A stretch of 41,239 bases of DNA from NCBI GenBank assembly GCA_005884575.1, contig VAWW01000011.1, positions 63,046 to 104,284 on the forward strand, given 5' to 3'. Position 1 is the first letter of the stretch; every line of letters begins with the position of its first letter. Under the pieces are notes generated by a model, which was not told the DNA's origin, did no database searches, and saw nothing but the letters and a program-made list of their open reading frames with translations. The translations under genes and the position numbers were made by a program. This document shows positions 18,950 to 28,662 of this stretch, piece by piece. The DNA is from Actinomycetota bacterium (GTDB taxonomy: Bacteria; Actinomycetota; Thermoleophilia; Gaiellales; Gaiellaceae).

Positions 18950-20020
18950 TCAAGCGGCAGCCGCGAGCTCGCGCCGGATCTCGCGCAGCTCGTCCTCGGT
19001 GTCCTCGAACGCGGCGACGACGTCCGGGTCGAACTGGGCCTCCGCCTGCAGGAGGATCTCCTCGCGTGCGACGCTCCACTTGAGCGCGCGCCGGTACGGG
19101 CGATGGCTCGTCATCGCATCGAGCGCATCCGCGACCGCGAAGACACGCGCCCCGAGCGGAATGTCGCTGCCGGAGAGTCCATCGGGGTAGCCCTTCCCGT
19201 CCCAGCGCTCGTGGTGCGACCGGACGATCTTCAGGCCTTCGCCCTGGAGGAACGCAACGCCGCCGAGCATCTGCTCGCCGAGCACTGTGTGCGTCTGCAT
19301 GCGTCGACGTTCGGCCGGCGTCAGCGGGCCGGGCTTCTGGAGGATCGAGTCCGGGATTCCGATCTTGCCGACATCGTGGAGCAGGAAGCCGAACTTCGTG
19401 CTCCGCTCGCCGGTGAGCCGCCTGTCGACCGACTCGGCGAGCACGACGGCGTAACGCTCGACGCGCTGCGAGTGGGCGCGCGTGCCGGTGTCCTTCGACT
19501 CGAGCGCGCTCGCGAGCGCCGCAATCGTCTCGAGGTACGCCGACTGGAGCGCCTCGCGCTGGCCCCGCTCGAGCTCGCGAAGGTGCCGAAGGTCGCGCGC
19601 GTAGAGCAGCAGCGCGTCCTCGCTCGACTCCCGCGGGCCGGCCACCCGGAACGGCACTCCGTAAAGCCCGCCCGCCAGCCGCTCGACGAGCGAAAGCAGT
19701 TCCAGGGGCCCGAACGGCTTCCGCATCACGGCGTCGGCGCCGGCCGCCGCGAGCTCAGCCTCCTCGCCGCCGCTGCCCGTCAGGAGGACGATCGGGATCT
19801 CCGACGTCTTCTTGTCGCTCTTCAGCCGCTCGGTGAGCTCGATCCCGCTCATCCCGGGCATCCGCACATCGAGGACGATCACGTCAGGGCGCTGAAGACT
19901 GATGCGCCGTAGGGCGACGGCGGCATTCTCCGCCTCGTCCACCTCGATGTCTGCGACCTCGAACGTCGTCCGGAGAAGGGTTCGCAGCCCCGGATCATCG
20001 TCGACCAGCAAGATGCGCAA
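18950..20020 (-). CDS. Response regulator with HD-GYP cyclic-di-GMP phosphodiesterase output domain
   Basis: The 356-residue protein has an N-terminal receiver (1-120; acidic VDDD, phospho-acceptor D51 in VLDVRMPG, conserved T81 and K101) and a C-terminal HD-GYP domain (about 165-345) with HD at 215-216 (LLHDVGKIGIPD), HH at 269-270 and GYPDG at 277-281. RpfG-type proteins of this build hydrolyse cyclic di-GMP in response to phosphorylation by a sensor kinase. The start is TTG 20020, preceded by ggagg (20030-20034 on the complement). No cognate kinase or GGDEF cyclase lies adjacent, so it is an orphan regulator here. Confidence 0.93.
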   Translation of the reverse strand: MRILLVDDDPGLRTLLRTTFEVADIEVDEAENAAVALRRISLQRPDVIVLDVRMPGMSGIELTERLKSDKKTSEIPIVLLTGSGGEEAELAAAGADAVMRKPFGPLELLSLVERLAGGLYGVPFRVAGPRESSEDALLLYARDLRHLRELERGQREALQSAYLETIAALASALESKDTGTRAHSQRVERYAVVLAESVDRRLTGERSTKFGFLLHDVGKIGIPDSILQKPGPLTPAERRRMQTHTVLGEQMLGGVAFLQGEGLKIVRSHHERWDGKGYPDGLSGSDIPLGARVFAVADALDAMTSHRPYRRALKWSVAREEILLQAEAQFDPDVVAAFEDTEDELREIRRELAAAA

Positions 20021-20154
20021 GCCCTAAAACCTCCCCGTCCTGGTGAGGCCGCAGTCTGGTTATCGAAACTGCAGGCGGTATCCTCTAGCCCGCCCCTTGT
20101 CCAAGTAGACACTGACTGCGTAGCGAACTTGCGCTACATGCAGGGACTCTTGTC

Positions 20155-20988
20155 CTATTTGTAATCGTAAAAGCCCTTTCCGGACTTTCTCCCGAGCCGT
20201 CCCGCCTGGACGTACTGCCGGAGCAGCGGGCAGGCGGCGTACTTGGGGTCTCCGAGCCCCTCGTGGAGGACGTCCATGATGGCAACGCACGTATCCAATC
20301 CGATCAGGTCGGCGATTGCGAGCGGGCCCATCGGGTGGGCGAAGCCGAGCCTGGCGATCGTGTCAATTGCCTCGATCTCGGCGACCCCTTCGAGCACCGC
20401 GTAGGCGGCCTCGTTGATGAACGGCATCAGGATCCGGTTCGAGACGAAGCCGGGAAAGTCGCGCGCCTCGGCGGCGGTCTTGCCGAGCTCGCCGGCCAGG
20501 CGGACGATCGCCGCGGCCGTCTCGTCGGACGTGTCGAGCCCCCGGATCACCTCGACGAGCTTCAGCACCGGCACCGGGTTGAAGAAGTGCATGCCGATCA
20601 CTCGATCCGGTCGCCGGGTCGCCGCCGCCAGTGAAGTGATCGGGATCGAGGACGTGTTCGAGGCGAGAATCGCCTCGGCCGCCAGGATCTCGTCGGCGCG
20701 CCGGAAGAGGTCCTCCTTGACCGCGGCGTCCTCGACCACGGCCTCGATCATCAGCTCCGCCGGGACGAGATCGCCGACCGGATCGATGCGCGCCAGCACC
20801 TCGTCCGGATCGGCGCCGCCCTTCTCCGCGAGCTTCTCGAGGCTGCGCCGGATCGACGCGAGGCCGCGTTCGACGGCCCCCGGCGCGGCGTCGTACAGCG
20901 AGACACGGCGACCCGATGCGGCGACCACCTGCGCGATGCCGGCGCCCATCTGACCGGCGCCGACGACGAGGACGTGCTCCAGCTCCAC
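20155..20988 (-). CDS. hbd: 3-hydroxybutyryl-CoA / 3-hydroxyacyl-CoA dehydrogenase
   Basis: The 277-residue enzyme interconverts 3-hydroxyacyl-CoA and 3-oxoacyl-CoA with NAD(P). The Rossmann motif [11 protein letters not shown] is near the N-terminus, SNTSSIPI follows, the catalytic His is in [14 protein letters not shown], and [11 protein letters not shown] starts the C-terminal helical domain. The open frame extends much further 5', but that stretch is Arg-rich and lacks homology; GTG 20988 places [13 protein letters not shown] at the normal family start and gives the expected length. It is divergent from the GNAT gene (35 bases apart). It probably works with the acyl-CoA dehydrogenase and thiolase of this window. 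Confidence 0.93.
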   Translation of the reverse strand: MELEHVLVVGAGQMGAGIAQVVAASGRRVSLYDAAPGAVERGLASIRRSLEKLAEKGGADPDEVLARIDPVGDLVPAELMIEAVVEDAAVKEDLFRRADEILAAEAILASNTSSIPITSLAAATRRPDRVIGMHFFNPVPVLKLVEVIRGLDTSDETAAAIVRLAGELGKTAAEARDFPGFVSNRILMPFINEAAYAVLEGVAEIEAIDTIARLGFAHPMGPLAIADLIGLDTCVAIMDVLHEGLGDPKYAACPLLRQYVQAGRLGRKSGKGFYDYK

Positions 20989-21023
20989 GGCGCGAGAGGC
21001 TACCCCGGATACGCTCCGCCGCG

Positions 21024-21521
21024 ATGGCCGAGGTCGAGGTGCGGCGGGCGCGGATCGAGGATGCGGAGGCGATCGCCCGGGTGCACTTGCGCACGTGGCA
21101 GTCCGCCTACCGGCACGTCTTTCCTCCCGACCAGCTGGACGCGCTTCCGCTCGAGCCGCGCATCGCGGGCTGGCAGCGCGGTCTCCAGGACGACGACGCG
21201 ATCTGCTTCGTCGCCGGCGACCCGATCCTCGGCTTCGTCTTCGCCGAGCGCTCCGCCGACGAGCCGGAGCTCGGCGAGGTCGACGCGATCTACGTCGATC
21301 CTTCTGCGTGGGGAACAGGCGTCGGCCGCAGCCTCCTTGCGTCGGCCGAGGAGGACCTTTGCGCGCGCGGCTTCGACGAGGCCGTTCTCTGGGTGCTCGA
21401 GGACAACCCGCGGGCTCGCAGGTGCTACGAGGCCGCGGGCTGGACCCTCGACGGCGGCCGGAAGACGTGGCCGCAGATGGGTGTCGACGCGCCGGTCGTC
21501 CGCTATCGCAAGCGGTTCTAG
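21024..21521 (+). CDS. GNAT-family N-acetyltransferase
   Basis: This 165-residue cytoplasmic acetyl-CoA-dependent transferase has an unknown substrate. Acetyl-CoA binding motif A is seen as [20 protein letters not shown] (Q/R-x-x-G-x-G/A variant TGVGRS), and motif B as [22 protein letters not shown] 21024 is chosen because [21 protein letters not shown] matches the usual GNAT N-terminus. It is divergent from the hydroxyacyl-CoA dehydrogenase and convergent with the next gene, sharing stop codons in CTAG 21518-21521. Confidence 0.9.
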   Translation: MAEVEVRRARIEDAEAIARVHLRTWQSAYRHVFPPDQLDALPLEPRIAGWQRGLQDDDAICFVAGDPILGFVFAERSADEPELGEVDAIYVDPSAWGTGVGRSLLASAEEDLCARGFDEAVLWVLEDNPRARRCYEAAGWTLDGGRKTWPQMGVDAPVVRYRKRF

Positions 21522-22498
21522 GCCGCGACCTCCGGCTTCGCGAAGCGGAACATCGCGGGCCGTCGCCGCCTGAGCAGGAGCAGGACGAGTACGGCGAGCG
21601 CGACCGCTGCTGCCATCCCTGCCGCAACAGCCCCCCACGCGAAGCTCCCGTCCGCGGCCGACACGCGCCACGTGCTCGTGTCGACGTTCAGGAACGGCCG
21701 CCCGCTCTTCCAGTGCACGGCGAGCTGCTTGCCGCCGTCGTGCAGCGTCATCCGGACGTTCCAGAGCCCGTTCTGGTCGCTGCCCTTCCAAGGGATGCCG
21801 ATGCAGTGCGCGACGCCGCGCACGGTGTCGAGTGCGTGGATGAACGGATAGCCGCCGGGGTTTTGGTAGAGCGTGTACGCCCAGCGGCCGTCGTCGCTCG
21901 TCATCCGCGTCAGCGCGTAGCCCTGCATCACCCAGCCCTTCTGCGTGCGGTCGGCGATCCGACCCGGCAGCAACCGGCGGTGCCGGACGTCGTACGCGCG
22001 CACCACGTAGCGCGAGAGGTCCTGCGACGTCATGTGCTGGATCAGGTAGATCGTCTTGCCATGCGGCGAGATCGCGTCGAACGCGAGATCGCCCGGGAGG
22101 AAGAGCTCGTCCGGCAGATCGAGCCGGTTCGGGTTGAAGACCACGAAGTGGCTCACCGTTCGCAGAGTCGGACCGCCCTGGGCGAGCTCCGCGAGGACGA
22201 GCGTCTTCCCGTCGGCCGAGACGCCGCCGGTGTCGCCGTTCTGCGTCAGCATCGGGATCCCGAACGCGCCGAGAAGCGAGCCGAATCGCACGACGCGACC
22301 GTCGGACGTGCTGATCGCCTGCACGGCCGTACTGCTCCCCGCAGGCACGGCGACGTAGCGGATCTTCCCGCCGGGCGCGATCGCCCCGTCCCAGCCGACA
22401 GTGGCCCCGGTGCCGGGGCCGCCCCCGTCGGCCTGGGCCGCCGCGGCGAGCGCGAGGGCGGCAAAGAGTACGAGAGCGAGTACCGAGCGGCGATGCAT
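21518..22498 (-). CDS. Secreted, C-terminally membrane-anchored protein, possibly beta-propeller-like
   Basis: The 326-residue protein has a signal peptide ([21 protein letters not shown]), a 250-residue exported domain and one C-terminal transmembrane helix followed by RRRR, consistent with an outside-facing domain anchored in the membrane. The exported part has strand-like repeats such as [26 protein letters not shown] and [14 protein letters not shown], which resemble blades of WD40/YVTN-type propellers. No catalytic motif is recognised. ATG 22498 is fixed by a strong Shine-Dalgarno (aaggagg) just upstream; longer in-frame extensions are Gly/Arg-rich and unlikely. Confidence 0.8.
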   Translation of the reverse strand: MHRRSVLALVLFAALALAAAAQADGGGPGTGATVGWDGAIAPGGKIRYVAVPAGSSTAVQAISTSDGRVVRFGSLLGAFGIPMLTQNGDTGGVSADGKTLVLAELAQGGPTLRTVSHFVVFNPNRLDLPDELFLPGDLAFDAISPHGKTIYLIQHMTSQDLSRYVVRAYDVRHRRLLPGRIADRTQKGWVMQGYALTRMTSDDGRWAYTLYQNPGGYPFIHALDTVRGVAHCIGIPWKGSDQNGLWNVRMTLHDGGKQLAVHWKSGRPFLNVDTSTWRVSAADGSFAWGAVAAGMAAAVALAVLVLLLLRRRRPAMFRFAKPEVAA

Positions 22499-22741
22499 GG
22501 CTCCTCCTTCGGACGACGTCGCCCGTAGTACGCCGCAGTCAGCCCGACAGGTCCCGCCGACAGCACACCCCAGGCCGGAGGCTAGTGCGCACGCACTAGC
22601 CGGAGGCCGAAGCCACGCGGGCGGGGATGGCCGAAGGCCACCACCGCGCGCGCCACCGACACCACGGCCCCGGCCCCCGAACGTCTGCGTCGGCAAGACC
22701 GCGCTCTTGCCGACGCAGGTAACCAGATCTGGTCGAGGTCG
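22499..22741. promoter_or_regulatory. Highly structured intergenic region between the anchored-protein and thiolase genes
   Basis: No gene is seen in these 243 bases. They hold the promoter of the anchored protein (to the left, minus strand) and the thiolase 3' end. Inverted repeats present: ggctagtgcg (22580-22589) with cgcactagcc (22592-22601); tggcc/ggcca (22628-22640); a perfect 14-bp stem (22685-22718); and accagatctggt (22722-22733). The first could be an operator about 80-100 bases upstream of ATG 22498. Confidence 0.5.
22685..22718 (-). terminator. Perfect 14-bp-stem hairpin downstream of thiolase
   Basis: Arms ctgcgtcggcaaga (22685-22698) and tcttgccgacgcag (22705-22718) pair perfectly with a 6-base loop. 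Its position 24 bases past the thiolase stop suggests transcription termination or 3'-end protection. No T-tract follows, so an intrinsic terminator of standard type is not assured. Confidence 0.55.
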
Positions 22742-23896
<1,155 letters not shown>

Positions 23897-23905
23897 GACC
23901 TCACG

Positions 23906-24961
23906 TTACCGCTCGAAGCTCATCCCGGGCTCGAGACGCTTTGCGAGCGCAACGATGAGGCGGATGCATGACTCGACGTCGTCGAGCGAGACCGTCTCGA
24001 CCGGCGTGTGCATGTAGCGGAGCGGAATCGAGACGAGTCCGGCCGGGATGCCCGCGCGGCTGAGGTAGACCGCGTCTGCGTCGGTGTTCGTGTGGCCCGT
24101 CGTGACCTCGATCGTGAACGGGATCCCCTCGGACTCGGCGGTCTCGTGCAGCAGCTCGAAGACGCGGGGATGAACGACTGGGCCGCGTGCGATCGCCGCG
24201 CCGCTGCCGAGCTTGTGCTCGCCGTCTTCCTCCGGCTCGCCGCAGCGTACGTCGGTCGCGTGCGTGACGTCGACGGCGACTGCCACGTCGGGCCGAAGCG
24301 AAAAGGCGGTCGTGCGCGAGCCGGCGAAGTCGCCGACCTCCTCCTGCGTCACTGCGAGCGCGACGACGTCGCCGGGCGCGCCGCCGGCTTCGGCGATCCT
24401 GCGCGCGACCTCGAGCGCGACGTAGCTCCCGAGCCGGTTGTCGAGCGAGCGTGATGCGACGCGTCCGTTCGGAAGCTCGACCGGCTCGCCGGCGATCACG
24501 GCAGCGTCGCCGACGCGGACCATGCGGCGCGCCTCCTCCGCATCGGCGGCGCCGATGTCGATGTAGAGGTCGCGGATCTCGATCGGCTTCCGGTCCTCGC
24601 CCTGGCGACGGCGCACGTGCTTCGAGACGACGATGCCCGATATTCGCCGGTCGCGCGTCAGGATCTCGACCCGCTGCGCGAGCAGGACTTGCGGATCCCA
24701 GCCGCCGAGGTTACGAACCGCGAGACCGCCGTCGTCCCCGATATGCGTGACGACGAGCGCGATCTCGTCGATGTGGCCGATCACCGCCAGCGACGGGCCG
24801 CCGCCGGTGCCGCGGACGCGCGCGACCGACGAGCCCATCACGTCGCCGCTCGTCTCGGCGAACGAGGATGCTGCCTCGCGCCACGCCGCGGCCGCGTGGG
24901 TCTCCTGTCCCGACGGCCCGGGCGCGGTCAGCAGACGCGCGAGCGTGTCCGGGATCGCCAC
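23906..24961 (-). CDS. M42-family metallopeptidase (aminopeptidase-like)
   Basis: The 351-residue protein belongs to the M42 glutamyl aminopeptidase/TET family, which trims peptides in the cytoplasm using two metal ions. Likely metal and catalytic residues are visible in order: H63 in GHIDEIALVV, D in SRSLDNRLG, EE in TQEEVGDFAG, D in VDVTHATD and H in RYMHTPVE. Length is normal. It follows the aspartyl protease by 20 bases and precedes thiolase by 9, forming a three-gene unit without an obvious shared pathway. Confidence 0.92.
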   Translation of the reverse strand: MAIPDTLARLLTAPGPSGQETHAAAAWREAASSFAETSGDVMGSSVARVRGTGGGPSLAVIGHIDEIALVVTHIGDDGGLAVRNLGGWDPQVLLAQRVEILTRDRRISGIVVSKHVRRRQGEDRKPIEIRDLYIDIGAADAEEARRMVRVGDAAVIAGEPVELPNGRVASRSLDNRLGSYVALEVARRIAEAGGAPGDVVALAVTQEEVGDFAGSRTTAFSLRPDVAVAVDVTHATDVRCGEPEEDGEHKLGSGAAIARGPVVHPRVFELLHETAESEGIPFTIEVTTGHTNTDADAVYLSRAGIPAGLVSIPLRYMHTPVETVSLDDVESCIRLIVALAKRLEPGMSFER

Positions 24962-24981
24962 GCGTCGAGACTACCCTCGGC

Positions 24982-25473
24982 TTAAGGGTTCCGCGGGTGC
25001 AGCCGGAGCTGCTGCTTGCCGTAGTCGATCGTGACGACGTCGAAGCCGCTCAGCATGTCCGAGCCGAGCAGCCCCTGGATTCCCGCCCAGGCGTTCCCGA
25101 ACGGGAGGTTCGTGCTGACGATCGTCGTCGGCGGGAGCTTCACCTGGCCGACGCGCCAGCTCGTCACCCTGACGAGCGCCGCCTTCTTCACCGCGTTGAC
25201 GCCGGCGATCTTCCCGGCCGATCCCTTCTTCTCAACCTGCAGCCGCTTCGCGACGGCGGAGTCCATCAGCGACTGCGAAGCGCCGGTGTCGAGCGCGAAC
25301 GTGAACGGCCCTTTCCCGTTGATCGTCACGGGAACGAGCGCGAGCACCTGCTTGCCGTGCTTGATCACCGTCAGTCCGATCACGAGCTCCTGCTGCTGGC
25401 CGGCGGCACCGGCACTCGTCGCTGCCAGGAGCGCCGCCAGCGCCAGAACTGTCGCTCCCCGCCGCAGGGTCAT
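24982..25473 (-). CDS. Secreted retropepsin-like aspartyl protease
   Basis: The 163-residue protein has a signal peptide (ATVLALAALLAATSAGA) and a single retropepsin-like fold. The active-site motif is LDTGAS with D62, and the hydrophobic partner motif GLLGSDML lies near residue 135. Single-domain proteases of this type (TIGR02281/gag-asp-like) are expected to work as dimers; substrates are unknown. It begins the aspartyl protease-M42-thiolase unit and is divergent from the trp leader, with 56 bases between the two ATGs. Confidence 0.88.
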   Translation of the reverse strand: MTLRRGATVLALAALLAATSAGAAGQQQELVIGLTVIKHGKQVLALVPVTINGKGPFTFALDTGASQSLMDSAVAKRLQVEKKGSAGKIAGVNAVKKAALVRVTSWRVGQVKLPPTTIVSTNLPFGNAWAGIQGLLGSDMLSGFDVVTIDYGKQQLRLHPRNP

Positions 25474-25493
25474 ACCCGTTCAAACGCAGAAAC

Positions 25494-25522
25494 TTGACGA
25501 GGGATACGGGTGCGCCTACGCT
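25494..25522 (+). promoter_or_regulatory. trp operon promoter (TTGACG-17-TACGCT)
   Basis: The -35 box TTGACG (25494-25499) is separated by exactly 17 bases from TACGCT (25517-25522), a TANNNT -10 box. The leader ATG lies 7 bases after the -10 box, so transcription is predicted to begin at or next to the ATG, giving a leaderless leader-peptide transcript. Confidence 0.7.
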
Positions 25523-25529
25523 GAGGCCA

Positions 25530-25595
25530 ATGTCTCCCGTCCGCACCTGGTGGGTCTGGCGCCACGAGCGGGGCGGGAGCCTGCGCGGAAGCTGA
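25530..25595 (+). CDS. trpL: trp operon leader peptide, 21 residues with WWVW
   Basis: ATG 25530 to TGA 25593-25595 encodes MSPVRTWWVWRHERGGSLRG plus a final S. Three Trp codons among four consecutive codons (25548-25559) immediately upstream of trpE are the hallmark of a ribosome-stalling attenuator. The last Trp codon and the next codon (ctggcg, 25556-25561) can pair with cgccag (25598-25603), and gagcggg (25566-25572) with cccgctc (25616-25622), giving alternative structures ahead of the terminator. A weak gagg sits within the few bases before the ATG, but the promoter spacing favours leaderless initiation. Confidence 0.85.
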   Translation: MSPVRTWWVWRHERGGSLRGS

Positions 25596-25625
25596 CGCGC
25601 CAGGAACAACCCGACCCGCTCCACG

Positions 25626-25651
25626 AGACCTTCCGGCCGGAGGGTCTTTTT
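25626..25651 (+). terminator. Attenuator terminator of the trp operon
   Basis: agaccttcc (26-base element start 25626) pairs with ggagggtct across a ggcc loop, with one G-U pair, and is followed by a run of five T (25647-25651). This is a canonical intrinsic terminator located between trpL and trpE. The left arm segment cttcc could instead pair with ggaag (25587-25591) as part of an antiterminator. Confidence 0.8.
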
Positions 25652-25671
25652 CGTTGCCCGAAAGGGATTTG

Positions 25672-26919
25672 ATGACCGCTACGACCGACATCGCGACCGA
25701 CCTGCTCACCCCGCTCGGGGCGTACTTGCGCCTCCGGGCCGGGTCGCGCGCGGCCTTCCTGCTCGAGTCGGTCGAGCGGGGCCGCCTCGGGCGGTACTCA
25801 TTCGTCGGCTGCGGCTCGCGACTCGTGTACGCGAATGAGGCGGAGGCGCTCGACGAGCCGGTCGTGGGGTACCTCGCCTACGACCACGTCGCGAAGCTCG
25901 AGCCGACGGTACCGCTGCCCGACGAGGGCGCCGGCCTGCCGGAGAGCCGCTTCCTCGTCGCCGACCTGCTCCTGCGCTTCGACCACGCCTCCGGCGTCGC
26001 AGAGGTCCTCGCCGGCGACCCGGCCGAAGCAGCCGAGCGCCTCGTCCATCCCAGCCACGTCCCGGGACCTACCCCGGTCCAGGTCCCGGGACATGGCCGT
26101 CGGGGACGGATGCGCCGATTCCCTGCGCAGGCGGAGTACGAGGCCGGCGTGCGGCGGATCAAGGAGCGCATCCGCGCCGGCGACGCGTTCCAGGTCGTGT
26201 TGTCGCAACGGGCGGAGCGGCCGACCTCGGCGTCGGCGGTCGAGCTCTACCGGGCGCTGCGGCGTGTCAATCCGTCTCCATATCTGTTCCTGCTCGAGCT
26301 CGACGACCTCGCGCTCATCGGCTCGTCGCCGGAGACCCTGGTGAAGATGGAAGGCCGCCGCGCCTCGGTGAACCCGATCGCCGGGACGACCGACCCCGGC
26401 CCGGGCGACGCGGAGCGACTGCTCGCGTCGGAGAAGGACCGCGCCGAGCACGTGATGCTCGTCGATCTCGGGCGCAACGACCTCGGGCGGGTCTGCCTTC
26501 CCGGGACGGTCCGGGTCGAGCGGATGCTCGAGCCCGAGCGCTTCTCCCACGTCACGCACCTCGTCTCCGAGGTCGCCGGCGAGCTACGCGACGGCGTCAC
26601 GCCGTTCGACCTCCTGCGCGCGTGCTTCCCGGCGGGTACCGTCTCGGGCGCGCCGAAGGTGCGCGCGATGCAGCTGATCTCCGAGCTCGAGGGATACCGC
26701 CGCGGGCCGTACGCCGGCGCCGTCGGCTACGCGCTGCCGGGAGCGCTCGACACCTGCATCGCGATCCGGACGGTCGTCCTCCAGGACGGTCTCGCGCGTC
26801 TCCAGGCCGGCGCCGGCATCGTCGCCGACTCCGATCCGATTGCGGAGCACGAAGAATGTCTCCGGAAGCTCGCCGCGCTCGAGGCGGCGATCGACCTCGC
26901 GGAGGCCGAGCAGAGATGA
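25672..26919 (+). CDS. trpE: Anthranilate synthase component I
   Basis: The 415-residue enzyme converts chorismate to anthranilate using ammonia from TrpG. The feedback-site motif LLES is at residues 30-33 (LLESVERGRLGRYSFVG). The chorismate-binding domain is clear: GDAFQVVLSQR, ETLVKMEGR...NPIAGT, SEKDRAEHVMLVDLGRNDLGRV, FPAGTVSGAPKVRAM, and the QAGAGIVADSDP end. It is shorter than typical TrpE (about 450-520), mainly in the N-terminal domain. ATG 25672 follows aaaggg; an in-frame TTG at 25654 is less likely. Residues 130-141 in the interdomain linker are encoded by an inverted repeat (see findings). The stop overlaps a small ORF by ATGA. Confidence 0.95.
   Translation: MTATTDIATDLLTPLGAYLRLRAGSRAAFLLESVERGRLGRYSFVGCGSRLVYANEAEALDEPVVGYLAYDHVAKLEPTVPLPDEGAGLPESRFLVADLLLRFDHASGVAEVLAGDPAEAAERLVHPSHVPGPTPVQVPGHGRRGRMRRFPAQAEYEAGVRRIKERIRAGDAFQVVLSQRAERPTSASAVELYRALRRVNPSPYLFLLELDDLALIGSSPETLVKMEGRRASVNPIAGTTDPGPGDAERLLASEKDRAEHVMLVDLGRNDLGRVCLPGTVRVERMLEPERFSHVTHLVSEVAGELRDGVTPFDLLRACFPAGTVSGAPKVRAMQLISELEGYRRGPYAGAVGYALPGALDTCIAIRTVVLQDGLARLQAGAGIVADSDPIAEHEECLRKLAALEAAIDLAEAEQR
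26059..26092. repeat. Inverted repeat inside trpE (12-bp arms)
   Basis: gtcccgggacct (26059-26070) and aggtcccgggac (26081-26092) are perfect inverted arms around a 10-base spacer. Each arm contains the palindrome gtcccgggac. It falls in the interdomain linker of TrpE and keeps the frame. It resembles a small REP-type palindrome that inserted in a tolerant position. Confidence 0.7.
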
Positions 26920-27091
26920 TGTTGACCGGAGAGCAGATGCCTCTCGCGTTCCTGACGCCCCGCTGGGCGTGCGATCGCCGGAGGGACAGTATGGGGAATA
27001 CGGCCCCGAGGCGATCGTGCGGTCAGCGGGGCGAGCCGTCGGCGGAGGCGGGCTCCGCCCGCCGGGAGCCGACGGCGGTCAGGGGCGCGAG

Positions 27092-27095
<4 letters not shown>
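26916..27095 (+). CDS. Small ORF bridging trpE and trpG (59 residues, uncertain)
   Basis: ATG 26916 overlaps the trpE stop (ATGA 26916-26919), and its TGA overlaps the trpG start (ATGA 27092-27095), so it spans the whole intercistronic gap with translational-coupling overlaps on both sides. The product starts MMLTGEQMPLAFLTPRW and then becomes Arg-rich, with no recognised domain. Third positions are GC-rich like its neighbours, but this is weak evidence in such DNA. It may be a coupling ORF rather than a functional protein. Confidence 0.4.
27036..27075 (+). promoter_or_regulatory. Hairpin upstream of trpG
   Basis: ccgtcggc (27036-27043) pairs with gccgacgg (27068-27075), and inside it ggcggg pairs with cccgcc, giving a long GC-rich stem about 17 bases ahead of the trpG ATG. 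It could affect processing or relative expression of trpE and trpG. There is no T-tract, so it is not an obvious terminator. Confidence 0.45.
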
Positions 27096-27642
<547 letters not shown>

Positions 27643-27646
<4 letters not shown>

Positions 27647-28662
27647 TCCAGACGTCCATGACCCGCGTGCTCGACGGTCACGACCTGACTCGCGACGAGG
27701 CGCGCGAGGCGATGGGCGAGATCATGGCCGGCGACGCCACGCCCGCGCAGATCGCGGGCTTCCTCATCGCGCTGCGCGCGAAGGGCGAGACCGTGGACGA
27801 GATCGCCGGCTGCGCCGAGGCGATGCGCGCGCACGTGCTCGCGGTCCGGCCGCAGCGCGACGATCTCGTCGACACGGCCGGCACCGGTGGCGACGGTGCG
27901 CGCACGATCAACATCTCAACTGCAGCTGCGCTCGTCGCCGCCGCCGTGGGTGCAGGAGTTGCCAAGCATGGGAACCGCGCCGTCTCGTCCGCCTCAGGGT
28001 CCGCCGACGTGCTCGAGGCGCTCGGCTTCAACCTCGAGCTCGAGCACGACCGCATTGCGCAATCGATCGACGAGCTCGGCTTCGGCTTCCTCTTCGCGCC
28101 GACGCACCATCCCGCGATGCGGCACGCGGCTGCCGTCCGCCGGGAGCTCGCAACGCGCACGGTCTTCAACGTCCTCGGTCCGCTGACGAACCCGGCCGGC
28201 GCGCGGGCACAGGTGGTCGGCGTCTACGCTGCGGAGCTCGTGCGGACGATCGCGGAGGTGCTGGCGCAACTCGGCGCGCGTCGCGCGTTCGTCGTCCACG
28301 GCGCGGGCGGCATCGACGAGCTCTCGCCCACCGGCCCGAACCAGGTCTGCGAGGTCGCCGATGGGTCGGTGTACGAGCGGACGATCGACCCGCAGGAGCT
28401 CGGGATCGAACGCTGCTCCGTCGCCGAGCTCGTCGGCGGGTCGCCGCGGGAGAACGCCGCCGCGATCCGCGAGGTCTTCGCCGGCGCCCGCGGAGCCCGG
28501 CGCGACGCGATCCTCCTCAACGCCGCCGGCGCGATCGCCGCCGCCGGCCGCGCCGAGGATCTCCGCGAGGGGCTCGAGCTCGCACGCGCCGCCCTCGACT
28601 CCGGCGCCGCCGCGGAGCGGCTCGAGCAGCTCGTCGTCTTCTCGCAACAGGTGCCGGTCTGA
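27643..28662 (+). CDS. trpD: Anthranilate phosphoribosyltransferase
   Basis: The 339-residue enzyme joins anthranilate to PRPP. Family motifs are seen in order: DTAGTGGDGARTINISTAAA (PRPP-binding GTGGD), KHGNRAVSSASGSADVLEALG, HHPAMRHAAAVRRELATRTVFNVLGPLTNPA, and HGAGGIDELSPTG. Length is normal. ATG 27643 overlaps the trpG stop. The stop overlaps the next start as TGATG (28660-28664). Confidence 0.96.

Noticed and set aside
21000..21627. N-terminal extension of the hydroxyacyl-CoA dehydrogenase frame
   Set aside because: The extension is Arg/Pro/Ser-rich and antisense to the GNAT gene; GTG 20988 gives the normal family start.
22627..22722. Short His/Arg-rich plus-strand ORF (MAEGHHRARHRHHG...)
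   Set aside because: It runs through the hairpin cluster, lacks a ribosome site and has shadow-like composition.
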